Source: Klenkia taihuensis (GTDB lineage Bacteria; Actinomycetota; Actinomycetes; Mycobacteriales; Geodermatophilaceae). From it: a stretch of DNA of 64,000 bases. Below are positions 20,742-29,690 of the stretch, one piece after another. Where the stretch lies: positions 1,364,001 to 1,428,000 of the forward strand of contig NZ_FOMD01000001.1 in assembly GCF_900112525.1 (NCBI RefSeq), read 5' to 3'. The stretch's first letter is position 1. Every line of letters begins with the position of its first letter. Below the pieces are notes generated by a model. It was given only the letters and a program-made list of their open reading frames with translations, was not told where the DNA came from and made no database searches. Made by a program: the position numbers and the translations under genes.

Positions 20742-22031
20742 GTGGACTGCTTCGAGGTGACCGGCGGGACGTCGCTGCGCGGACGGGTGCGGGTGACCGG
20801 CGCGAAGAACAGCGCGCTCAAGCTCATGGCGGCCGCGCTGCTGGCCAGCGGCCGCACGACCATCGAGGAGGTCCCCGACATCCTCGACGTGGCCATCATG
20901 AGCGAGGTGCTGCGCCGGCTGGGCTGCGGCGTGGAGTTCCAGCGCTACACCGACGGCCGCGGCGGCGGGGGAGGCCGGGTCGTCGTCGACGTCCCCGAGC
21001 AGCCCTCCAGCGAGACCGACTACGACCTGGTCCGCCGGATGCGCGCCTCCATCAGCGTGCTCGGCCCGCTCGTCGCCCGCTGCGGCCAGGCGAAGGTCGC
21101 GCTGCCCGGCGGCGACGCGATCGGTTCCCGCGGGCTGGACATGCACGTCGCCGGCCTGGAGCGGCTGGGCGCCACCGTGCGCAGCGAGCACGGCTTCCTC
21201 ATCGCCACCGCGCCCCGGCTGGTGGGCACCTCGATCTGGCTGGACTTCCCGTCGGTCGGGGCCACCGAGAACCTGGTCATGGCCGCCGTCCTCGCCGAGG
21301 GCACCACCGTGGTGGACAACGCCGCGCGCGAGCCCGAGATCGTCGACATCTGCACGATGCTCACCGAGATGGGCGCCCGCATCTCCGGCGCCGGGTCCTC
21401 CACCATCACGGTCGAGGGCGTCGCGGAGCTGCACCCGGTCACCCACACCACCGTCGCCGACCGGATCGTTGCCGGCACCTGGGCCATCGGTGCGGTGATG
21501 ACCCGCGGCGACGTCGTCGTGGAGCGGGCGGTGCCCGAGCACCTGTCGGTCGCGCTGGACAAGCTCCGCATGGCCGGGGCCACCGTCGAGGAGGTCGAGG
21601 GCGGCGTCCGGGTGGCGATGGCCGAGCGGCCGGCCGCCGTCGACGTCGTCACCCTGCCCTTCCCGGGGTTCCCGACCGATCTGCAGCCGATGGCCGTGGC
21701 GCTGGCCGCGGTCTCCACCAACAACGCGCCGACCACCGAGAACGTGTTCGAGGGCCGGTTCATGTTCGTCAACGAGCTGGTCCGGCTCGGCGGCGACGTG
21801 CGCATCGACGGCCACCACGCCGTGGTGCGTGGCCGGGAGCGGCTGTCCAGCGCACCGGTGCTGGCCACCGACATCCGGGCCGGGGCCGGGCTGGTGCTGG
21901 CCGGGCTGTGCAGCGACGGGGTCACCGAGGTCGCCGACGTGCACCACGTCGACCGCGGCTACCCCGACTTCGTGGAGCAGCTGCGCGGGCTGGGCGCCAC
22001 CATCGAGCGCACCCACCGCGACCGCGACTGA
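20742..22031 (+). CDS. murA: UDP-N-acetylglucosamine 1-carboxyvinyltransferase, Cys-to-Asp active site
   Basis: First committed step of peptidoglycan synthesis: adds enolpyruvate from PEP to UDP-GlcNAc. 429 residues. The substrate residues K22 and N23 are conserved (GAKNSAL). The residue that fosfomycin alkylates, Cys115 in E. coli, is Asp125 here ([10 protein letters not shown]; codon 21114-21116). The same exchange makes mycobacterial MurA fosfomycin-insensitive. A glycine run (GRGGGGGR, ~72-79) lengthens one loop. The mycobacterial gene lies at the same place. Confidence 0.97.
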   Translation: MDCFEVTGGTSLRGRVRVTGAKNSALKLMAAALLASGRTTIEEVPDILDVAIMSEVLRRLGCGVEFQRYTDGRGGGGGRVVVDVPEQPSSETDYDLVRRMRASISVLGPLVARCGQAKVALPGGDAIGSRGLDMHVAGLERLGATVRSEHGFLIATAPRLVGTSIWLDFPSVGATENLVMAAVLAEGTTVVDNAAREPEIVDICTMLTEMGARISGAGSSTITVEGVAELHPVTHTTVADRIVAGTWAIGAVMTRGDVVVERAVPEHLSVALDKLRMAGATVEEVEGGVRVAMAERPAAVDVVTLPFPGFPTDLQPMAVALAAVSTNNAPTTENVFEGRFMFVNELVRLGGDVRIDGHHAVVRGRERLSSAPVLATDIRAGAGLVLAGLCSDGVTEVADVHHVDRGYPDFVEQLRGLGATIERTHRDRD

Positions 22032-22038
22032 GCCGCGG

Positions 22039-22362
22039 TCAGCTCTGGAACGTCCCCGCGAGCTCGCGGGCGCGGGCGGCGTCCTCGGGGAAGACCAGGA
22101 CGTCGGCCCGGTGGGGGGCGGGGAAGCGCACCGTGGAGCGGATCCCGGCGTCGGACAGCACCGCCCGCAGCGCCAGCGCGGAGTCCTTGCGGGTCAGCGT
22201 CGCCACCCGGGTGAGCAGGCCGTCCTCCGCGGAGGACCGGGTCGCCCGCTTCGGTGTCGAGGAGGCGAAGGCCCAGCGCAGGAAGACCGCGATGATGGCC
22301 AGCGCGATGAACGCGATCACCGGTCCCACGGCGTAGTGCAGGCTGCCGGCGTCGATGGGCAC
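22039..22362 (-). CDS. Small membrane protein with DUF2007-like C-terminal domain
   Basis: 107 residues. GTG at 22362 is chosen because AGGAGGAG lies 5 nt upstream. It has one N-terminal membrane helix (YAVGPVIAFIALAIIAVFLRW), a Ser/Arg linker, and a small domain (SALALRAVLSDAGIRSTVRF, VLVFPEDAARARELAG) resembling the DUF2007-type signal transducing fold. Function unknown. It ends 7 nt from the murA stop, tail to tail, and diverges from ecm. Confidence 0.65.
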   Translation of the reverse strand: MPIDAGSLHYAVGPVIAFIALAIIAVFLRWAFASSTPKRATRSSAEDGLLTRVATLTRKDSALALRAVLSDAGIRSTVRFPAPHRADVLVFPEDAARARELAGTFQS

Positions 22363-22429
22363 GGGGGCTCCTCCTGGGGGTGCGGGATGCAACCGAGTGT
22401 GCCACCGCGTGAGCAGCACGACACTGTGC

Positions 22430-22460
22430 CTACTGGCCAGTAGCCCTACACTCCGCGGAC
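22430..22460 (+). promoter_or_regulatory. ecm promoter with perfect palindromic operator
   Basis: CTACTGGCCAGTAG (22430-22443) is a perfect 14-bp palindrome located 3 nt before the -10 box TACACT (22447-22452). ATG 22461 follows the -10 by 8 nt, so the mRNA is probably leaderless. A protein bound at the palindrome would block RNA polymerase. The dyad shares the pattern YTACY-N4-RGTAR with sites before the ccr gene (35780) and the hydroxyacyl-CoA dehydrogenase gene (27514). Confidence 0.65.
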
Positions 22461-24470
22461 ATGCCGACCCCTTCAGCGCCGAAGGACCGGGACCGCCCGT
22501 GGGTGATGCGCACCTACGCGGGCCACTCCTCCCCGGCCGAGTCCAACGCCCTGTACCGCCGCAACCTGGCCAAGGGCCAGACCGGTCTGTCGGTGGCCTT
22601 CGACCTGCCGACCCAGACCGGCTACGACCCCGACGACGAGCTGGCCACCGGTGAGGTCGGCAAGGTCGGCGTCCCGGTCAGCCACCTCGGTGACATGCGG
22701 GCGCTGTTCGACGGCATCCCGCTGGGTGAGATGAACACCTCGATGACCATCAACGCCACCGCGATGTGGCTGCTGGCGCTGTACCAGGTGGTCGCCGAGG
22801 AGCAGGGCCACGACGTCGCCGCGCTGACCGGCACCACGCAGAACGACATCGTCAAGGAGTACCTGTCGCGGGGCACCTACGTGTTCCCGCCGGCGCCGAG
22901 CATGCGGCTGATCACCGACATGGTCGCCTACACGGTGACGGCGATGCCGAAGTGGAACCCGATCAACATCTGCAGCTACCACCTGCAGGAGGCCGGGGCC
23001 ACGCCGGTGCAGGAGATCGCCTACGCGATGAGCACCGCGATCGCCGTCCTGGACTCCGTGCGCGACTCCGGCCAGGTCCCGCAGGAGCGCTTCGGCGACG
23101 TGGTCGCCCGCATCTCCTTCTTCGTCAACGCCGGCGTCCGGTTCGTGGAGGAGATGTGCAAGATGCGCGCCTTCACCCAGCTCTGGGACGAGCTGACCCG
23201 GGAGCGCTACGGCGTGCAGGACGCCAAGCACCGGCGCTTCCGCTACGGCGTGCAGGTCAACTCGCTGGGCCTGACCGAGGCGCAGCCGGAGAACAACGTG
23301 CAGCGCATCGTGCTGGAGATGCTCGCCGTCACCCTCTCCAAGGACGCCCGCGCTCGCGCGGTGCAGCTGCCCGCCTGGAACGAGGCGCTGGGCCTGCCCC
23401 GGCCCTGGGACCAGCAGTGGTCGCTGCGGCTGCAGCAGGTGCTGGCCTACGAGACCGACCTGCTCGAGCACGACGACCTGTTCACCGGCTCGGTGGTGGT
23501 CGAGGCCAAGGTCGCCGAGCTGGTCGAGGGCGCCCGGGCCGAGATGGCCCGCGTGGAGGAGATGGGCGGCGCGGTGGCCGCCGTGGAGTCCGGCTACATG
23601 AAGGGCCAGCTGGTCGCGTCGCTGGCCGAGCGCCGCCGGCGGATGGAGAGCGGCGAGGACGTCGTCGTCGGGGTCAACAAGTTCGAGTCCACCGAGCCCA
23701 ACCCGCTCACCGCCGACCTCGACACCGCCATCCAGACCGTCGACCCGGCCGTGGAGGCCGCCGCCCAGGACGCGGTGCGGGCCTGGCGGGCCGACCGCGA
23801 CGACGCCGAGGTGGCCGGCGCGCTCGAGGAGCTCAAGCGGATCGCCGGCACCGAGGAGAACCTGATGGCCGCCACGCTCGCCTGCGCGCGGGCCGGGGTG
23901 ACCACGGGGGAGTGGGCCGGGGCGCTGCGCGAGGTGTTCGGCGAGTACCGGGCACCGACCGGGGTCTCGGCGGCCACCACCGGCGAGGCCGACGGGTCGC
24001 TCACCGAGGTGCGCGAGCGGGTGCGCGCCACGGGCGAGGAGCTCGGCGGGCGGCTGCGGCTGCTGGTCGGCAAGCCGGGCCTGGACGGGCACTCCAACGG
24101 CGCCGAGCAGATCGCCGTCCGGGCCCGCGACGCCGGCTTCGAGGTGGTGTACCAGGGCATCCGGCTGACCCCGGCGCAGATCGTGTCGGCCGCCGTCGAG
24201 GAGGACGTGCACGTCGTCGGCCTGTCGGTGCTGTCGGGCTCGCACCTGCAGGTGGTGCCCGCGGTCCTGGCCGGCCTGAGGGAGGCCGGGCTGGACGACG
24301 TCCCCGTGGTGGTCGGCGGCATCGTGCCCGACGGCGACGCGCGGCGGCTGCGCGAGCAGGGCGTGGCCCGCGTCTTCACCCCGAAGGACTTCGGGATGAC
24401 CGACATCATGGGCCAGATCGTCGACGTCGTCCGCGAGGCGAACGGCCTCGACGCGCCCGTCCCGGCGTAG
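22461..24470 (+). CDS. ecm: Ethylmalonyl-CoA mutase (MeaA/Ecm), B12-dependent
   Basis: Adenosylcobalamin enzyme converting ethylmalonyl-CoA to methylsuccinyl-CoA, the signature rearrangement of the ethylmalonyl-CoA pathway. 669 residues: an N-terminal acyl-CoA mutase barrel (MRTYAGHSSPAESN, FDLPTQTGYDPDD, WNPINICSYHLQEAGA) and a fused C-terminal B12 domain with the base-off motif DGHSNG (D542, His544 binding cobalt), then LSVLSGSH and VVGGIVP. The single-chain layout and close match to Streptomyces MeaA distinguish it from two-subunit methylmalonyl-CoA mutase. Supported by ccr, epimerase, meaB and adenosyltransferase in the window. Confidence 0.93.
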   Translation: MPTPSAPKDRDRPWVMRTYAGHSSPAESNALYRRNLAKGQTGLSVAFDLPTQTGYDPDDELATGEVGKVGVPVSHLGDMRALFDGIPLGEMNTSMTINATAMWLLALYQVVAEEQGHDVAALTGTTQNDIVKEYLSRGTYVFPPAPSMRLITDMVAYTVTAMPKWNPINICSYHLQEAGATPVQEIAYAMSTAIAVLDSVRDSGQVPQERFGDVVARISFFVNAGVRFVEEMCKMRAFTQLWDELTRERYGVQDAKHRRFRYGVQVNSLGLTEAQPENNVQRIVLEMLAVTLSKDARARAVQLPAWNEALGLPRPWDQQWSLRLQQVLAYETDLLEHDDLFTGSVVVEAKVAELVEGARAEMARVEEMGGAVAAVESGYMKGQLVASLAERRRRMESGEDVVVGVNKFESTEPNPLTADLDTAIQTVDPAVEAAAQDAVRAWRADRDDAEVAGALEELKRIAGTEENLMAATLACARAGVTTGEWAGALREVFGEYRAPTGVSAATTGEADGSLTEVRERVRATGEELGGRLRLLVGKPGLDGHSNGAEQIAVRARDAGFEVVYQGIRLTPAQIVSAAVEEDVHVVGLSVLSGSHLQVVPAVLAGLREAGLDDVPVVVGGIVPDGDARRLREQGVARVFTPKDFGMTDIMGQIVDVVREANGLDAPVPA

Positions 24471-24476
24471 CCGGGG

Positions 24477-25202
24477 TCAGCGCGTCCAGGGGCCGAAGCG
24501 CACCGGGACGCCGGGGGTCCACAGCACGCTGTCCGGGGCGCCCTGCACGGGCACCCCGGCGGCGGCGGTGAGGTCCTCGGAGAGGTCCACCAGCTCGGCC
24601 CGGTGCAGCGGCCACTCCGGGTGCTCGTTGGGCCAGTAGGCGGTGCGGCCCAGGAACCCGCGGTGCAGGCCCCACCGGGAGGTCAGGAAGCGCTCCAGCG
24701 GGCCGGGTTCGGCGATCCGGTCCCCGACGCGGACGGCGATCCGGCTGTGCGCGCCGCGCGGGCCGGGCCAGCGCCGCCGGGAGGTGTAGGTCATGACGTC
24801 GCCGTCGCGGGTGACCGACATCCGCGCGAACGTGTAGGGCAGCCGGGCCACCCAGCGGGCGGCGAGCACCGGCAGCAGCCGGTCGGCCTCCAGCGAGGAG
24901 AACACCACGCCCCGCCGCCCCTGCTCGTCGACGGAGTACAGCCGCACGTTGGTCTCGGCGAACGAGCCCAGGTAGGGCAGGCCCGGCAGGCCGAAGAAGC
25001 CGATCCGGCGCATCCGGAACGGGATGAGGCCGACGTGGGTGGCGCCGTCGAGGGTGTCGGGGCGGGTGCCGGGCGGAAGGTGCGGGGCGACCAGCGCGGG
25101 GTCCACGGCCCAGTGCAGGAAGGCGAGGTCCGCCCAGCCCTGGGTGAAGACGGTCCGGGTGACCGGGCGCGGGGCGAGCGGGGTGACCGGTTCTGGGTCC
25201 AC
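24477..25202 (-). CDS. DUF2071 (YqjF-like) protein
   Basis: About 241 residues. Characteristic blocks are WADLAFLHWAVDPALVAPHLPPGT, the strand VGLIPFRMRRIGFFG, and FLTSRWGLH.GFLGRTAYWPNEHPEWPLHRAEL. The fold is a beta-barrel similar to acetoacetate decarboxylase-like proteins; no catalytic role is established. Starts at GTG 25202 or 25223; the conserved part begins ~10 residues in, so the shorter is used. Ends 6 nt from the convergent ecm stop. No signal peptide. Confidence 0.78.
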   Translation of the reverse strand: MDPEPVTPLAPRPVTRTVFTQGWADLAFLHWAVDPALVAPHLPPGTRPDTLDGATHVGLIPFRMRRIGFFGLPGLPYLGSFAETNVRLYSVDEQGRRGVVFSSLEADRLLPVLAARWVARLPYTFARMSVTRDGDVMTYTSRRRWPGPRGAHSRIAVRVGDRIAEPGPLERFLTSRWGLHRGFLGRTAYWPNEHPEWPLHRAELVDLSEDLTAAAGVPVQGAPDSVLWTPGVPVRFGPWTR

Positions 25203-25418
25203 CGGCGCTGCATGCCCGCCCACGCGGCCCCCGACACCGTGAGCTGCGCCGACGGACGCGTCACACCGGGGAACACCGGTCGGCGGGTGCGGTTGACCCT
25301 CCTGTGCACACGCTGAGCCTGACCCGGAGGCGGGTCGTCGACTTCGGTCGGGCGACCACGGCGGCTTGACGCCGTCCCCAGGTCTCCCCGTCCCCTCCCC
25401 GCTCGAAAGGCCACCCTT

Positions 25419-26774
25419 GTGCTCTCCCGCCTCCGCCGCGTGCCCTTCGCGGCCCAGGTCCTCATCGCCCTCGTGCTCGGCGTCGCCCTCGGCCTCGTGG
25501 CCCGCGCGATCGGCACCGTGCCCGGCAGCTACGTCGACGGCCAGCTCGTCGAGGGCACCGACCAGAACTGGCTGACCTCGACCCTCGACACCATCGGGTC
25601 GACCTTCGTCTCGCTGCTGCGGGTCATCGTCATCCCGCTGATCGTCACCGCGATCATCGTCAGCATCGCCAACCTCAAGCAGGTCGGGAACGCCGCCCGG
25701 CTGGCCGGCCAGACCCTGCTGTGGTTCGCCATCACCGCGCTCGTCGCGGTGTCGATCGGCATCGGCCTGGGCCTGCTGACCCAGCCCGGCCGCAACAGCT
25801 CGGTGGCCGCCTCGGCCGCCGTGTACGAGGGCACCGGCGGCTCGTGGTGGGACTTCCTCACCGGCCTGGTGCCCGGCAACATCCTGGGCCTGGAGGGCTC
25901 GCCCGACGGCTCGCTGTCGTTCAACGTGCTGCAGCTGATCGTCGTCTCGGTCGCCGTCGGCATCGCCGCGCTCAAGGTGGGCGAGGCCGCCGAGCCCTTC
26001 CTGTCCTTCGCCCGGTCCGCGCTCGCGGTCGTGCAGAAGGTCCTCTGGTGGATCATCCTGCTCTCGCCGATCGGCACCCTGGGCCTGATCGGCAACGCGG
26101 TGGCCAGCTACGGCTGGGAGTCCCTGGGCTCGCTCGGCGTCTTCGTCGCCGCGGTCTACGGCGGGCTGGTGCTGGTGCTCGGCGTGGTCTACCCGGTGCT
26201 GCTCAAGCTGCACGGCCTCTCGCCGCGCCGCTTCTACGCCGGCGCGTGGCCGGCCATCCAGCTGGGCTTCGTGTCCCGGTCCTCGATCGGCACGCTGCCG
26301 GTGACCGAGCGGGTGACCGAGGCCAACCTCGGCGTCCCGCGGTCCTACGCCTCCTTCGCCGTCCCGCTGGGCGCGACCACCAAGATGGACGGCTGCGCGG
26401 CCATCTACCCGGCGCTGGCCGCGATCTTCGTGGCGCAGTTCTTCGGCGTGGACCTGTCGATCACCGACTACCTGCTCATCGCGCTGGTCTCGGTCGTGGG
26501 CTCCGCCGCCACCGCCGGGGTCACCGGCGCGGTGGTCATGCTGACCCTGACGCTCTCGACCCTGGGCCTGCCGCTGGCCGGCGTCGGCCTGCTGCTGGCC
26601 GTCGACCCGATCCTGGACATGGGCCGGACGGCGACCAACGTGGCCGGCCAGGCGCTGGTGCCCACCATCGTGGCCAAGCGCGAGGGCATCCTCGACCAGG
26701 AGCGCTTCGACTCGACCACCACGGTCGACCCGGTCCGCTCGCTTGGCGAGACCCGGGAGCCGGCGAACGCCTGA
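25419..26774 (+). CDS. Dicarboxylate/amino acid:cation symporter (DAACS family)
   Basis: Membrane carrier of 451 residues importing C4-dicarboxylates or acidic amino acids with protons or sodium. Family landmarks: the serine-rich re-entrant loop [11 protein letters not shown], the MDG motif in [14 protein letters not shown] (usual NMDGT altered to KMDGC), and the substrate-binding helix [16 protein letters not shown]. The Asp and Arg of DMGRT contact the substrate carboxylates in homologues. GTG 25419 follows CGAAAGG. The preceding 216-nt gap has TTGACC-like elements but no clear -10. Substrate cannot be assigned; C4 acids would fit the neighbouring carbon metabolism. Confidence 0.88.
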   Translation: MLSRLRRVPFAAQVLIALVLGVALGLVARAIGTVPGSYVDGQLVEGTDQNWLTSTLDTIGSTFVSLLRVIVIPLIVTAIIVSIANLKQVGNAARLAGQTLLWFAITALVAVSIGIGLGLLTQPGRNSSVAASAAVYEGTGGSWWDFLTGLVPGNILGLEGSPDGSLSFNVLQLIVVSVAVGIAALKVGEAAEPFLSFARSALAVVQKVLWWIILLSPIGTLGLIGNAVASYGWESLGSLGVFVAAVYGGLVLVLGVVYPVLLKLHGLSPRRFYAGAWPAIQLGFVSRSSIGTLPVTERVTEANLGVPRSYASFAVPLGATTKMDGCAAIYPALAAIFVAQFFGVDLSITDYLLIALVSVVGSAATAGVTGAVVMLTLTLSTLGLPLAGVGLLLAVDPILDMGRTATNVAGQALVPTIVAKREGILDQERFDSTTTVDPVRSLGETREPANA

Positions 26775-26803
26775 CCCGGCACGGAGCACGGGCGTCGGCG
26801 CGG

Positions 26804-26817
26804 TAGCGTCGGCGCCC
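26804..26817 (+). promoter_or_regulatory. nucS -10 box, leaderless start
   Basis: TAGCGT at 26804-26809 is followed by 8 nt and GTG 26818, without a ribosome site. The box lies about 30 nt after the symporter stop, so nucS has its own promoter. Confidence 0.55.
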
Positions 26818-27489
26818 GTGCGCCTGGTCATCGCGACGTGCTCGGTCGACTACGTCGGCCGCCTCACCGCCCACCTGCCCACCGCGACCCGGCTGCTGCT
26901 GGTCAAGGCCGACGGCTCGGTGTCCGTGCACGCCGACGACCGCGCCTACAAGCCGCTGAACTGGATGACCCCGCCCTGCACGCTCAAGGACGAGACGGTC
27001 GACGGTGCCGGCACCTGGACGGTGACCAACAAGGCCGGCGAGCAGCTGATCATCACCATCGACGAGGTGCTGCACGACGTCCGGCACGAGCTCGGCCCCG
27101 ACCCCGGCCTGCAGAAGGACGGCGTCGAGGCCGAGCTGCAGCGGCTGCTGGCCCTGCACGTGGAGACCTTCGGGCCGGGGTGGCAGCTCGTCCGCCGCGA
27201 GTACCCGACCGCCATCGGCCCGGTCGACCTGCTCTGCCGGGACGACCGGGGGACGACGGTGGCGGTGGAGGTCAAGCGCCGCGGGGAGATCGACGGCGTC
27301 GAGCAGCTCACCCGCTACCTCGAGCTGCTCAACCGCGACCCCCTGCTGGCCCCGGTGAAGGGCGTGTTCGCCGCCCAGGAGATCAAGCCGCAGGCCCGGG
27401 TGCTCGCCCGCGACCGCGGCATCGAGTGCCTGACCGTCGACTACGCGGTGCTCAAGGGCACCGACGACCCCACCCAGCGCCTGTTCTGA
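26818..27489 (+). CDS. nucS: Mismatch-specific endonuclease NucS (EndoMS)
   Basis: Endonuclease of the MutS/MutL-independent mismatch repair used by most actinobacteria and some archaea; cuts both strands at G:T, G:G and T:T mispairs. 223 residues: an N-terminal DNA-binding beta domain and a C-terminal RecB-like nuclease with the PD-(D/E)xK residues D137, E151 and K153 (VDLL and AVEVKRRG). The last residues QRLF fit a sliding-clamp binding tail. The leaderless promoter fixes the GTG at 26818. The same neighbourhood holds nucS in mycobacteria (Rv1321 from memory). Confidence 0.95.
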   Translation: MRLVIATCSVDYVGRLTAHLPTATRLLLVKADGSVSVHADDRAYKPLNWMTPPCTLKDETVDGAGTWTVTNKAGEQLIITIDEVLHDVRHELGPDPGLQKDGVEAELQRLLALHVETFGPGWQLVRREYPTAIGPVDLLCRDDRGTTVAVEVKRRGEIDGVEQLTRYLELLNRDPLLAPVKGVFAAQEIKPQARVLARDRGIECLTVDYAVLKGTDDPTQRLF

Positions 27490-27511
27490 GACCCGGTTCA
27501 CGCCGCTGTCC

Positions 27512-27595
27512 GGTTACCCGCCGGTAACCAGCTCTGGCAGACTCGCCGGACCAGGGTGCGACGACGAGGTCGCCCCGGGACGAGGGAGCGGCAGC
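27512..27595 (+). promoter_or_regulatory. Palindromic operator and promoter of the hydroxyacyl-CoA dehydrogenase gene
   Basis: GGTTACC (27512-27518) and GGTAACC (27523-27529) form exact 7-bp arms around CGCC; the inner 14-mer at 27514-27527 fits YTACY-N4-RGTAR. A CAGACT -10-like box follows at 27538-27543, giving a ~45-nt leader with GAGGGAG as ribosome site. The dyad position, just upstream of the -10, matches that at ecm. Confidence 0.6.
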
Positions 27596-29377
27596 GTGGC
27601 CAGAGAACTCAGCCAGGTCGGGGTCGTCGGGCTCGGCACGATGGGCGCCGGCATCACCGAGGTGCTCGCCCGGGCGGGCCTGGACGTGACCGCCGTGGAG
27701 GTCTCCGACGAGGCTCTCGCCCGCGGCCGCGGCCACCTCGAGCAGTCCACCGACAAGGCCGTGCAGCGCGGCAAGCTCGAGGCCGCCGAGCGCGATGCCG
27801 TGCTGTCACGGGTGCGCTGGTCGACCTCGCTGGACGACCTGGCCGAGGCCGAGCTGGTCATCGAGGCCATCCCCGAGCGGATGGAGCTCAAGACCGACGT
27901 CTTCGCCCGGCTGGACAAGATCTGCCCCCCGGACACGATCCTGGCGACCAACACCTCCAGCCTGTCGGTCACCGAGCTGAGCGTGGCCACCGGCCGGCCC
28001 AGCAAGGTCATCGGGATGCACTTCTTCAACCCCGCGCCGGTCATGAAGCTCGTCGAGGTCATCAGCACCGTCGTCACCGAGCCGTCGGTCATCGCCGACG
28101 TCGAGGCGCTGGCCGAGCGCCTGGGCAAGACCGACGTCACGGTCGGCGACAAGGCCGGCTTCATCGCCAACGCCCTGCTCTTCGGCTACCTCAACCACGC
28201 CGTGTCGATGTACGAGGCCAGGTACGCCAGCCGCGAGGACATCGACGCGGCCATGCGGCTGGGCTGCGGGCTGCCCATGGGGCCGCTGGCGCTGATGGAC
28301 CTCATCGGCATCGACACCGCCTACGAGATCCTCGACACGATGTACAAGCAGTCGCGCGACCGGCTGCACGCCCCCAGCCCGATCATCAAGCAGCTGATGA
28401 CCGCCGGGCTCCTGGGCCGCAAGACCGGCCGCGGCTTCTACACCTACGCCGGGCGCGACTCCGCGGAGGTCGTGCCCGACGCGCAGACCCCCACCCCGGG
28501 CGGCGCGGCCGAGGGCGCCCGGCCGGTGCACAAGGTCGGGCTGGTCGGCTCCGGGACCATGGCCACCGGGATGGTCGAGGTGTTCGCCAAGGCCGGCTAC
28601 GACACCGTGTTCGTCGCCCGCACCCCCGACAAGGTCGAGGGCGTGCTGGCCGCGATCGGGAAGAGCCTGGACAAGCAGGTCACCCGCGGCAAGCTCGACG
28701 AGGACGGCAAGGCCGCCGTCCTGGCGCGGCTGACCGGCACCACCGAGCGCGCCGACCTGGCCGACGTCGACCTGGTGGTCGAGGCCGTCGTCGAGTCGCT
28801 GGAGGTCAAGCAGGAGCTCTTCGCCGAGCTCGGCCGGATCTGCAAGCCCGGCGCGGTGCTGGCGACCACGACGTCCTCGCTGCCGGTCATCGAGTGCGCG
28901 CAGGCCAGCGGCCGCCCCGCCGACGTCGTCGGCCTGCACTTCTTCAACCCGGCCACGGTGATGAAGCTGGTCGAGGTGGTCTCCACCGTCGCCACCGCCG
29001 ACGACGTCGCGGCCACCGCGCACGCGGTGTGCGCCCAGCTGGGCAAGCACGCGGTGTCCTGCACCGACCGGTCGGGCTTCATCGTCAACGCGCTGCTGTT
29101 CCCCTACCTCAACGACGCGGTGCGGATGCTGCAGGCGCACTACGCCAGCGCCGACGACATCGACGCCGCGATGAAGGTCGGTTGCGGCTACCCGATGGGC
29201 CCCTTCGAGCTGCTGGACACCGTCGGCCTGGACGTCTCGCTGGCCATCGAGCGCGAGCTCTACACCGAGTTCCGCGAGCCCGGCTTCGCCCCGGCCCCGC
29301 TGCTGGAGCACCTGGTCACCGCGGGGTACCTGGGCCGCAAGACCGGCCGGGGGTTCCGGGAGCACGCCCGCCGGTAA
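27596..29377 (+). CDS. Double-length 3-hydroxyacyl-CoA dehydrogenase (tandem domains)
   Basis: 593 residues made of two complete, homologous NAD-dependent 3-hydroxyacyl-CoA dehydrogenase units, each with a Rossmann and a helical C-terminal domain. Unit 1 (1-~295) has GLGTMGAG at 12-19; unit 2 (from ~311) has GSGTMATG. Both keep the catalytic His in GxHFFNPA.VMKLVEV and the Asn-containing NALLF..LN segment, so both look active. It should oxidise 3-hydroxybutyryl-CoA or longer acyl-CoAs, or run in reverse in the ethylmalonyl-CoA pathway. GTG 27596 follows GAGGGAGCGGC. Confidence 0.9.
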   Translation: MARELSQVGVVGLGTMGAGITEVLARAGLDVTAVEVSDEALARGRGHLEQSTDKAVQRGKLEAAERDAVLSRVRWSTSLDDLAEAELVIEAIPERMELKTDVFARLDKICPPDTILATNTSSLSVTELSVATGRPSKVIGMHFFNPAPVMKLVEVISTVVTEPSVIADVEALAERLGKTDVTVGDKAGFIANALLFGYLNHAVSMYEARYASREDIDAAMRLGCGLPMGPLALMDLIGIDTAYEILDTMYKQSRDRLHAPSPIIKQLMTAGLLGRKTGRGFYTYAGRDSAEVVPDAQTPTPGGAAEGARPVHKVGLVGSGTMATGMVEVFAKAGYDTVFVARTPDKVEGVLAAIGKSLDKQVTRGKLDEDGKAAVLARLTGTTERADLADVDLVVEAVVESLEVKQELFAELGRICKPGAVLATTTSSLPVIECAQASGRPADVVGLHFFNPATVMKLVEVVSTVATADDVAATAHAVCAQLGKHAVSCTDRSGFIVNALLFPYLNDAVRMLQAHYASADDIDAAMKVGCGYPMGPFELLDTVGLDVSLAIERELYTEFREPGFAPAPLLEHLVTAGYLGRKTGRGFREHARR

Positions 29378-29390
29378 CCTCGGACCCGAG

Positions 29391-29690
29391 ATGGGGAGAG
29401 CACGGCGGCGGCCGCACGCAGGGAGCCGGCCGCCGCTGTCCCGCCCCCAGCCGGTGGAGAGCGGCGAGGACGGCGACTGGGTGGTCCGCCCGGTCACCGG
29501 CTCGGCCAGCACCCGGGCCTACCGCTGCCCGGGCTGCGACCAGGAGATCCGCCCCGGCACCCCGCACGTGGTCGCGTGGCCGGTCTACGCCCGCGACTCC
29601 GACCTCGACCCCTGGGACACCGAGTCCTCGGTCGACCTGCGCCGGCACTGGCACACCGCCTGCTGGCGCGCCCGCGACCGGCGTCACTGA
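29391..29690 (+). CDS. Small conserved protein with CxxC / HxxxC zinc-finger-like motif
   Basis: 99 residues, function unknown. A basic disordered start is followed by YRCPGCDQEIRPGTPHVVAWP and RRHWHTACWRARD; the two Cys, the histidines and the last Cys could bind one zinc ion. Actinobacterial proteins of this type are often misnamed ATP/GTP-binding. ATG 29391 comes 14 nt after the dehydrogenase stop, with ATGGGGAGAG context rather than a strong ribosome site. The 3' end overlaps the convergent sortase gene by 7 nt. Confidence 0.65.
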   Translation: MGRARRRPHAGSRPPLSRPQPVESGEDGDWVVRPVTGSASTRAYRCPGCDQEIRPGTPHVVAWPVYARDSDLDPWDTESSVDLRRHWHTACWRARDRRH

